A stretch of 19,923 nt of DNA from the NCBI GenBank assembly GCA_035650215.1, contig DASRIC010000041.1, forward strand, positions 1-19,923, in the 5' to 3' direction. Position numbers and translations under genes: made by a program. Under the pieces are notes generated by a model. It was not told the DNA's origin and ran no database searches. It saw only the letters and a program-made list of their open reading frames with translations. Numbering within the stretch: position 1 is the stretch's first letter; each line of letters opens with the position of its first letter. Below are positions 9,401 to 14,489 of the stretch, in pieces. Source of the stretch: JACVRW01 sp035650215 (lineage in GTDB: Bacteria > Actinomycetota > Thermoleophilia > Solirubrobacterales > Thermoleophilaceae).

Positions 9401-9521
9401 CGATGCCGCCCTTGAGATCGAGCCCGAGCTTGGTCGGCTTGGTGGTGATCACGTACAGGGCGCCGGCGAGCAGCACCACCACGATCCCGAGGATCGTGAA
9501 GTTGCGCGTCCTCGAGGTCAT
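6405..9521 (-). CDS. secDF: Fused protein translocase subunit SecDF
   Basis: A 1038-residue fusion of SecD and SecF, which use the proton gradient to help pull proteins out through SecYEG. The SecD half starts with a membrane helix (about 8-26) and LGLDLKGGIELVYQG. It has a large extracytoplasmic P1 region and five more helices, with D484 in AVAADANIVMYERIKEE. The SecF half begins near 595 (GKSRWFF), with NFGIDFESGT at 623-632 and the key GYSLYDTVIVFDRIREN at 783-799. Two things are unusual. First, residues about 120-245 form a charged insertion in P1 holding a cysteine pair (C206, C229). Second, about 155 residues follow the last helix: poly-Ala, then Pro/Ala/Glu repeats, ending in a Lys/Arg cluster. 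The start ATG overlaps the stop of the PAS gene by four bases (ATGA, 9521-9518). No yajC gene precedes it in this window. Confidence 0.97.
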   Translation of the reverse strand: MTSRTRNFTILGIVVVLLAGALYVITTKPTKLGLDLKGGIELVYQGTPTPQVPEVTQQALDDSVATIRKRTDALGVSEPEIQRSGRDQISVGLPDVQNADRAIEQVGTTAQLQFYDWEPNVLTDRGPDAPFAGSKALYQATEAASKEKGKAEASDVPPGSDLTPEQADRENDSTGDRYYLFGPDQLPIGPDKQPLREGEYEPSASCDELLADYEREDGPAPKYDPETECLGELEGLGSGGPPAGSRVIKVPQGVVVVQAERVPGQSERVQRYFVIEDDSELSGDDIRNPEQTFDPNTNAPIVTMEFSDQGREAFARVTKRIADRGAKIILPPGSDKEQAFQRFAITLDNQIISLATIDFLQLPEGIDGRNGAQIEGIGTIEETQDIAESLRIGALPIQLKLISQTQVSATLGQQALDQGLLAGAAGLALTIIFLIVFYRVLGVVATVALLIYAVLLFALVKLIPITLTLPGIAGLVLTLAVAADANIVMYERIKEEARAGRSIPAAISAGYAKALKTIIDANVVTIGVAFILFTLATAGVKGFAFTLGVGTIVSLLTAVLATSAILGSLARTRLLRRPSALGVNPRQKGGWRFDFMGKSRWFFSASGAILAVGALAIAGLGINFGIDFESGTRMTTPLERSASVDDVRATLEPLGYGDAKIQAVDDPELGQNVVQIAVSQLEPDQVSEVEQALDRDFGVAGDDFSAQSIGPTFGEQIARTAGLAVFASLLLIALYIGFRFEFKFAVPVLIALFHDLFITAGVYALSDREVTTSTVAALLTIMGYSLYDTVIVFDRIRENVPRMPRATYSQIANKSMSEVFTRSLATSFVVLMPVGSLLLFGGETLKDFAFALLVGVASGAYSSIFIATPVLVEWKEREPTYMRRRRLIIQEHGGHVPAFATGAIGEPVPAGAGAGAEAAAPAAAAAAAASAPSTRRERAARHMTQRRRPPAAAPPPPPPEPQAPAAEPPPAPAPEPPPATEPEPAPAPEPAPAPPTTESGDGAPAGRAESRVSSTAGPSKSKPKPKRQSRTRKKHGRR
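6541..6576. repeat. 18-base perfect tandem duplication in the secDF tail
   Basis: Two adjacent identical copies of GGTGCGGGCGCCGGCTCA occupy 6541-6558 and 6559-6576. They encode two successive six-residue EPAPAP-type units of the SecDF tail. The unit is in frame, so copy-number change would only lengthen or shorten the Pro-rich spacer. The flanking sequence has further imperfect copies. Confidence 0.9.
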
Positions 9522-9961
9522 GCCGGGGTGAGCACGAGGAGGAGGCCCCCGTCGTCGTCGTAGGCGGGGAAGATGTCCGCCTTGGCCGGCTCGGGACGGT
9601 CACCCTCGGCGTGGACCGTGACCGGCTTGTCGAGCACCCGCACGCCCCACTCCAGCGCGGTGGCGATGTGGTCGCTGCCCTCGCCGAACTCGAGCCCCAG
9701 CACGTCCCTCACAGGGCGACCCATCACGTCGAGGTCGCCGAGCCCGGTGAGCTCTCGGGCCCCGCGGCCGGCGCCGATCAGGCGCCCCTGCTGGTCGAGG
9801 ATGAAAAATGCGGCGTTGGGCGCCGGGTAGTAGTCGTCGAGCAGCTCGAACAGGAAGCCGAAGCCGCATTTCTTGCAGCCCCTCGCGCGCGACTGAAAGC
9901 CGGCCGAGCGCTCCGAGGACTCAGTGCGGTTCCCGCAGTTCGGGCAGATGAAGATCGCCAT
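9518..9961 (-). CDS. Zinc-ribbon plus PAS-like domain protein, function unknown
   Basis: A 147-residue, probably cytosolic protein. Residues 1-35 form a zinc ribbon with CPNCG (C6, C9) and CKKCG (C29, C32). Residues about 38-145 look like a single PAS domain: LLDDYYPAPNAAFFILDQQGRLIGAGRGARELTG is typical of the PAS N-terminal strand and helix pattern, and it ends in the strand GLLLVLTPA. There is no output domain such as a kinase or GGDEF, so it may act by binding a partner, nucleic acid or a ligand. The ATG has GAGG seven bases upstream. The gene starts 12 bases after ruvB and its TGA overlaps the secDF ATG, so it is probably translated with SecDF. It sits where yajC is found in many bacteria but has no similarity to YajC, which is a membrane protein. 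Confidence 0.82.
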   Translation of the reverse strand: MAIFICPNCGNRTESSERSAGFQSRARGCKKCGFGFLFELLDDYYPAPNAAFFILDQQGRLIGAGRGARELTGLGDLDVMGRPVRDVLGLEFGEGSDHIATALEWGVRVLDKPVTVHAEGDRPEPAKADIFPAYDDDGGLLLVLTPA

Positions 9962-9973
9962 CGACGCCTCATG

Positions 9974-11014
9974 CTAGAAGAGCGTGTGATCGCGGACGCG
10001 CCCCGCCTCGAGGCCGAGGTGGCGAAAGGCGGCGTCCGTCGCCACGCGGCCGCGCGGCGTGCGCATGAGGAACCCCTGCTGGAGCAGGTAGGGCTCGTAC
10101 ACGTCCTCGATCGTGTCGGACTCCTCCCCCACCGCGACCGCGAGCGTGGAGAGCCCGACCGGGCCGCCGCCGAACTTCGTGCAGATGGCGGCGAGGATGT
10201 CGCGATCGAGCCGGTCGAGCCCGGCTGCGTCGACCTCGAGGAGCTCGAGGGCCTCGAGCGCGAGCGGAGCATCGATCCGCCCGGCGCCGCGCACCTCGGC
10301 CACGTCGCGCACGCGCTTGAGCAGCCGGTTGGCCACGCGCGGGGTACCGCGCGAGCGGCCGGCGATCGCCTCGGCCCCGGCGTCGTCGATCGCCACGTCG
10401 AGGATGCCCGCCGAGCGGCGCACGATCCGGGCCAGCTCCGGAGGGTCGTAGAGCTCGAGCCGGTGCGCCACCCCGAAGCGATCCCGTAGCGGTGTGGTGA
10501 GCAGTCCCGCGCGCGTGGTCGCGCCCACGAGCGTGAAGGCGGGCAGGTCGAGCGTGACGACCCGCGCCCCGGCGCCCTGGCCGACCGTGATCGGCAGCCG
10601 GCGGTCCTCCATCGCCGGGTAGAAGGTCTCCTCGAGCGCCCGCGGCAGGCGGTGGATCTCGTCGACGAAGAAGACGCTGCGCGGATCGAGGGCGGTGAGG
10701 TAGCTGGCCACGTCGCCCTTGCGCTCGAGCGCCGGGCCCGCCGTCTGCACGAACTCGGCTCCGAGCTCGTTGGCCACGATCTGCGCGAGCGAGGTCTTGC
10801 CGAGCCCCGGCGGGCCGGCCAGCAGCACGTGGTCGAGTGCCTCGCCGCGCGCCTTGGCGGCCTCGATGAACACGGCCAGCTGCTCCTTCACGCGCTCCTG
10901 CCCGATGAAGTCCTCGAGCCGCTTGGGGCGAAGCGAGCGGTCGAGGTCATCCTCCGCCGGCAGCGCCCCGGGGTCGTGGATGCGCTCGACGCCGGGTGTG
11001 CGGATCCCGCTCAT
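9974..11014 (-). CDS. ruvB: Holliday junction branch-migration ATPase RuvB
   Basis: A 346-residue AAA+ motor that, with RuvA, drives branch migration of Holliday junctions. The N-terminal LRPKRLEDFIGQE box is followed by Walker A GPPGLGKT at 67-74 and Walker B VFFVDEIH at 114-121. The sensor-1 motif GATTRAG (164-170) leads into TPLRDRFG with the arginine finger region. The C-terminal winged helix carries GPVGLSTLAVAVGE and EPYLLQQGFLMRTPRGR. Length and motifs are those of a complete, active protein. Its ATG overlaps the ruvA stop by four bases (ATGA at 11014-11011), which favours balanced production of the two partners. Confidence 0.98.
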   Translation of the reverse strand: MSGIRTPGVERIHDPGALPAEDDLDRSLRPKRLEDFIGQERVKEQLAVFIEAAKARGEALDHVLLAGPPGLGKTSLAQIVANELGAEFVQTAGPALERKGDVASYLTALDPRSVFFVDEIHRLPRALEETFYPAMEDRRLPITVGQGAGARVVTLDLPAFTLVGATTRAGLLTTPLRDRFGVAHRLELYDPPELARIVRRSAGILDVAIDDAGAEAIAGRSRGTPRVANRLLKRVRDVAEVRGAGRIDAPLALEALELLEVDAAGLDRLDRDILAAICTKFGGGPVGLSTLAVAVGEESDTIEDVYEPYLLQQGFLMRTPRGRVATDAAFRHLGLEAGRVRDHTLF

Positions 11015-11589
11015 CGCGCGGCCTTCAGCGCCTCCGAGATCAGGTCCTCGGGCGTTTCGCCGGCCGCGCCGTCGAGCAGGCCGTCGACTTCCTGCGGCGA
11101 GAAGCCGAGCCCGAGCAGGCCCTCGCGCGCGAGCGCGCGCGGATCGTCTGAGGCGGTGCGGCGCACCACGATGTCGTCGGTGACCTTGCCGGCCACCTTC
11201 TCGCGCAGCTCGACGATGATGCGCTCGGCGGTGCGCTTACCGATGCCGTTCACGGCCTGGAAGCGCGCGACGTCCCCCGAGGCGATCGCGTTCAGGAGCT
11301 CGCGCGGCGTGCCGCCCGAGAGCACCGCGAGCGCCACCTTCGGTCCCACCGACTGCACCCCGATCAGCATCAGGAACAACTCGCGCTCGGAGTCGCTCGC
11401 GAAGCCGAAGAGGTGCATGGCGTCGTCCCGCAGCACGAGATGGGTGAGAAGCCGTGCCTCGCGGCCGGCCTCGGGCAGCGCTGCGAGCGTCTCCGAGGAC
11501 ACCGCCAGGCGGTAGCCCACGCCGGCGGCCTCGATCACCACGTCCCCGGGCAGCCGCCTCAGCAGCTCGCCGCGCACGGAGGCGATCAT
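11011..11589 (-). CDS. ruvA: Holliday junction DNA-binding protein RuvA
   Basis: A 192-residue tetrameric protein that binds the four-way junction and loads RuvB. The N-terminal OB fold (1 to about 63) begins MIASVRGELL. Two helix-hairpin-helix motifs follow, around GVQSVGPKVA (77-86) and VNGIGKRTAERI (113-124). A flexible linker leads to the C-terminal RuvB-binding domain (about 150-192, LGLGFSPQEVDGLL). AGGA lies about eight bases before the ATG. The gene follows ruvC after a 63-base gap, the widest gap in the left transcription unit, in which I see no hairpin or other recognisable element. Confidence 0.97.
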   Translation of the reverse strand: MIASVRGELLRRLPGDVVIEAAGVGYRLAVSSETLAALPEAGREARLLTHLVLRDDAMHLFGFASDSERELFLMLIGVQSVGPKVALAVLSGGTPRELLNAIASGDVARFQAVNGIGKRTAERIIVELREKVAGKVTDDIVVRRTASDDPRALAREGLLGLGFSPQEVDGLLDGAAGETPEDLISEALKAAR

Positions 11590-11652
11590 GACGCGGTCCT
11601 GTTGCGTGGATGGTCCATCAGAGGAGCATTCTGCGCGCGGGGGCGGACGCCT

Positions 11653-12147
11653 TCAGGATCCGAGCGCGCTGCGCAGCGGAGCCCCGTGGGCGTGGCAGAT
11701 GGCCACCGCCAGCGCGTCCGCAGCGTGGTCCGGCGCCGGCAGCTCCGGCAGTGAGAGCAGCGCCCCGACCATCCGCTGTACCTGTTCCTTGCCCGCGCCG
11801 CCCGAGCCGCACACGGCCTGCTTGACGGCCTGCGGGGTGTACGAGAAGCAGGGGATCCCGGAGAGCCCGGCGGAGAGCAGCACGGCGCCCCGGGCCTGGC
11901 CGACCGCGAAGGCGCTGTGAGCATTGCGCCCGAAGTACAGGTCCTCCACGGCGACCGCGGCGGGGCCGTGTTCGCGGATCAGGTCGCTTACGCGCACGTG
12001 GATGTCGGCCAGGCGTCGCTCGAGCGGGACGCCAGCCCGCGTGACGATCACCCCGCCGTCGAGCGCGGCCAGGGTGCGCCCGCGCGCGACCACGACGCCG
12101 TAGCCCGTGTGCGCGGTGCCGGGATCGATACCGAGGACGACCACCAC
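11653..12147 (-). CDS. ruvC: Crossover junction endodeoxyribonuclease RuvC
   Basis: A 164-residue RNase H-fold resolvase that cuts Holliday junctions. Metal-binding acids are D8 in LGIDPGT, E68 in VAVEDLYFGRN, and D144 in DHAADALAVA with H141 beside it. The His in the third position, instead of the Asp of E. coli RuvC, matches what is known for Thermus RuvC, so it need not mean loss of activity. GKEQVQRMV (119-127) is the usual basic helix. The start is GTG at 12147, directly before VVVLGIDPG; the next codon is also GTG, so the start could shift by one residue. The gene lies 46 bases after the DoxX-like gene and 63 bases before ruvA. Confidence 0.97.
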   Translation of the reverse strand: MVVVLGIDPGTAHTGYGVVVARGRTLAALDGGVIVTRAGVPLERRLADIHVRVSDLIREHGPAAVAVEDLYFGRNAHSAFAVGQARGAVLLSAGLSGIPCFSYTPQAVKQAVCGSGGAGKEQVQRMVGALLSLPELPAPDHAADALAVAICHAHGAPLRSALGS

Positions 12148-12193
12148 TGCTCAGATTCTGCGCGTGGCGGCGGATGCCTGCCGGGCGGACCGC

Positions 12194-12541
12194 TCAGCGA
12201 GTGCCGCGCCAGGTCATCAAGGCGAACAGGCCCTGGACCGGCAGCCGGCCCCAGAGCGCGGCCCGCGGGATCTTCTGGAACTGCTCCGGGTTCAGCGCCA
12301 TGTGCACGTTCGCCGGGTAGACGGCGACCAGCGTGGCCAGTAGCCACCAGCGCGCTCCGCGCCGGCTTCGCTCCGGCAGGACCGCCATGCCGCCCGCCAG
12401 CTCCGCGATGCCGCTCGCCACCACGAGCTCACGCCTCCAGCGCCCCAGGTAGGGCGGGACGATCGCCTCGTACTGGCGCGGGATCACGAAGTGCAGCGCG
12501 CCGGCCACGACCCAGAACAGCGCGGTGCCGTAGCGCGCCAC
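12194..12541 (-). CDS. DoxX-like small integral membrane protein
   Basis: A 115-residue protein with four probable membrane helices (about 5-20, 39-55, 65-82 and 97-111). The arrangement AGALHFVIPRQYEAIVPPYL, then a helix ending in AELAGGMAVL, then YPANVHMAL and GRLPVQGLFALMTW, is the pattern of the DoxX/DoxD-like family. Members of that family are often linked to redox or sulfur chemistry, but the actual role here is unknown. The start is GTG at 12541, two bases after the yebC TAA, so it is probably translated by ribosomes leaving yebC. Its place between yebC and ruvC breaks a pair that is close together in many actinobacteria. Confidence 0.8.
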   Translation of the reverse strand: MARYGTALFWVVAGALHFVIPRQYEAIVPPYLGRWRRELVVASGIAELAGGMAVLPERSRRGARWWLLATLVAVYPANVHMALNPEQFQKIPRAALWGRLPVQGLFALMTWRGTR

Positions 12542-12543
12542 CG

Positions 12544-13296
12544 TTACGCGGCGGCCACGCGCTCGAGCACCTCGGAGTCCACGTCGAAGTTCGCGTGGAC
12601 CGCCTGCACGTCGTCCGAGTCCTCTAGCCCTTCGATCAGCCGCATCAGGGTGGCCACGCGGTCCTCCTCGACGGGCGTCCGCGTGGTGGGCCGCTGCACG
12701 AGCTCGACCGACTCGAGCTGCACCCCGGCGCCCTCGAGCGCCTCGCGCACGGCGGTGAGCTCTGCCGGGCCGGTCACGACCTCCCAGACGTCGCCGTCGA
12801 GGCCCACGTCCTCCGCGCCGGCGTCGATCGCCACGAGCAGGTCGTCCTCGGAGTAGCGCGAGCCGTCGACCACGATCTCGCCCTTCTTCTCGAAGGTCCA
12901 GGCCACGGAGCCGGGCTCGCCGAGGTTGCCGCCGTGCTTGGTGAACATGTGACGGACATCCGAGCCGGTGCGGTTCCGGTTGTCTGTGAGCGTCTCGACG
13001 AGGATTGCCACGCCGCCGGGCCCGTAGCCCTCATAGAGCACGGTCTCGAAGGCCTCGGCGTCCGAGTCGGCGCCGGTTCCCTTGGCGATCGCCCGCTCGA
13101 TGTTGTCCTTCGGCATCGAGGCGTCCTTCGCCTTCTGGACGGCGAGCCCAAGCGCGGGGTTGCCCTCGGGGTCTCCCCCGCCCTCGCGGGCGGCCACGGT
13201 GATCGCGCGCGTGAGCTTCGTGAACAGCGCACCGCGCTTGGCGTCGACGGCCTTCTTCTTGTGCTTGATCGACGCCCACTTGGAATGGCCTGCCAT
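12544..13296 (-). CDS. yebC: YebC/TACO1 family translation factor or regulator
   Basis: A 250-residue cytosolic protein of normal family length. The N-terminus MAGHSKWASIKHKKKAVDAKRG is the family hallmark, followed by FTKLTRAITVAAREGGGDPEGNPAL and KAKDASMPKDNIERAI. The middle has LYEGYGPGGVAILVETLTDNRNRT and the C-terminal half has LGEPGSVAWTFEKKG. Some YebC-family members are reported to relieve ribosome stalling at proline runs, whereas older work treats others as DNA-binding regulators; the sequence alone does not separate these. It is the first gene of the left transcription unit, read away from the divergent 62-base gap. A weak AGGTAGG lies nine bases before the ATG. Confidence 0.96.
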   Translation of the reverse strand: MAGHSKWASIKHKKKAVDAKRGALFTKLTRAITVAAREGGGDPEGNPALGLAVQKAKDASMPKDNIERAIAKGTGADSDAEAFETVLYEGYGPGGVAILVETLTDNRNRTGSDVRHMFTKHGGNLGEPGSVAWTFEKKGEIVVDGSRYSEDDLLVAIDAGAEDVGLDGDVWEVVTGPAELTAVREALEGAGVQLESVELVQRPTTRTPVEEDRVATLMRLIEGLEDSDDVQAVHANFDVDSEVLERVAAA

Positions 13297-13358
13297 GGCC
13301 GCAAGCCTACCTGCGGTTACGAGACAGATCGGCGCTTTCGGGGTACGCTCGAAGAGCC
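13297..13358. promoter_or_regulatory. Divergent intergenic region between yebC and the glycoside hydrolase gene
   Basis: This 62-base gap is the only place in the window where genes point away from each other. It is therefore the most likely site for promoters of the yebC-ruv unit (minus) and the carbohydrate cassette (plus). TACGCT at 13344-13349 could be a plus-strand -10 and TAGGCT just before yebC a minus-strand one. Neither has a convincing -35 box at the usual spacing, and no clear operator palindrome is seen. The call rests on position only. Confidence 0.35.
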
Positions 13359-14489
13359 TTGTCCCGTACCGTCTTTCGACGGCTGGCTCTAGCGCTCGCT
13401 CTCTCGCTCGTCCTGGCCTCGCCCGCCCGCGCCGACCACACGGCCGATCACGTGCTGCCCGCGTACGGCGCCGGCGCGCTGCGCGCCGAGTTCCTGGCGG
13501 ACTTCCCGGTCGGGGTCGCGGACCTCGGGCGCATGGGACAGAGCGGCATGGGGCTCTACCGGGCGCGCTTCCGCCAGGACGAGGTCGCGCAGTCGGGTTT
13601 CACGCGGCTCGACAACCTGGCTGGCCAGGCCTCGCTGAACGGCGTCGCGCTCCAGCCGGTGCTGATCAACATGCCGCTCGACGTATACACGCCGCCCAAG
13701 ACCCAGGCCGCGCGCACCAGCTTCGCGAGCTTCGCCGAGGCGGCGGCGCGCCGCTACGGGCCGAACGGCACCTTCTGGCGGGGGTGCGGATGCCCGCCCC
13801 GCCCGGTGAAGGTGTGGGAGGTCTGGAACGAGCCGAACATCGCGCCCTTCTGGGACCTGCCGAACCCCGCCGAGTACGCCGCACTGCTCCAGGCCACCCG
13901 CACGCGCCTGCGCAAGGTCGATCGCACCGCGCGAATCCTGTTCGGCGGGCTCGCCTATCCTTCGTCGCTGTCTTCGACACGGCTCGAGCCAAACGCGTTC
14001 TTGCGCGACGTGATCGCCGCCGCCGGCTGGAAGAGCTTCGACGCCCTGCCGCTCCACATGTACCGTCCGAACCCGGCCGTAGCCGTGGACAGCCTGATCG
14101 CGAACACCGTCGCCACGCTCAAGACCTACGGCGGCGTGGAAGCCACGGGCGCTCCTCGCCACCAGGTCTGGGTGAACGAGTTCGGGCGCCCGACGGCTCT
14201 CGACGACCCGGCCACCCGGGACGACGAAGCGGCCACCTCGGACCTCCTGCAGCGCGACTGGCTGGTCGACGTGGTGGGCCGCTTGGAGGCACAGCGCTCG
14301 GCCTGGAACCTCGGCCCGCTCATGTGGTACAGCCTGCGCGACAGCGATGCGCCCGATGCAAGCTGGCTACGCCAGGGCTTGCGCCGGACGACCTCTGAGG
14401 ACACCGACGCTGGACCGAAGCTCTCCTGGGATGCATATGCAGCGAGAAGCTCCGCGGGCGGGCTGCTCAATCTCCCGGTCGCTCGCTAG
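13359..14489 (+). CDS. Secreted TIM-barrel glycoside hydrolase-like protein
   Basis: A 376-residue protein with a signal peptide at 1-26 (basic start, Leu/Ala core, SPARADH), so probably exported. The remainder reads as a retaining (beta/alpha)8 glycosidase of clan GH-A type. VWEVWNEPN (152-160) supplies the likely acid/base E158, and VWVNEFG (270-276) the likely nucleophile E274. FDALPLHMYRPN (227-238) and LGPLMWYSLRDSD (318-330) fit the usual barrel strand ends. I cannot assign a GH family or substrate; families 5 and 39 are the nearest by eye. A local RGCGCPP (141-147) may form a small disulfide or metal site. The start is TTG at 13359: upstream in-frame codons offer no ATG or GTG, and the signal peptide begins here. 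It is followed by, and overlaps by about 59 bases, the BNR/LamG gene, so the two are probably co-expressed. Confidence 0.82.
   Translation: MSRTVFRRLALALALSLVLASPARADHTADHVLPAYGAGALRAEFLADFPVGVADLGRMGQSGMGLYRARFRQDEVAQSGFTRLDNLAGQASLNGVALQPVLINMPLDVYTPPKTQAARTSFASFAEAAARRYGPNGTFWRGCGCPPRPVKVWEVWNEPNIAPFWDLPNPAEYAALLQATRTRLRKVDRTARILFGGLAYPSSLSSTRLEPNAFLRDVIAAAGWKSFDALPLHMYRPNPAVAVDSLIANTVATLKTYGGVEATGAPRHQVWVNEFGRPTALDDPATRDDEAATSDLLQRDWLVDVVGRLEAQRSAWNLGPLMWYSLRDSDAPDASWLRQGLRRTTSEDTDAGPKLSWDAYAARSSAGGLLNLPVAR

Noticed and set aside
11590..11652. Possible small gene or regulatory RNA between ruvC and ruvA
   Set aside because: The 63-base gap has no open frame with a start signal and no clear stem-loop; it is probably just a spacer containing the ruvA ribosome site.
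14347..14430. Earlier ATG at 14347 for the BNR/LamG protein
   Set aside because: It would put 28 unrelated residues before the signal peptide and increase overlap with the hydrolase gene. ATG 14431 or 14437 directly precedes the signal peptide.
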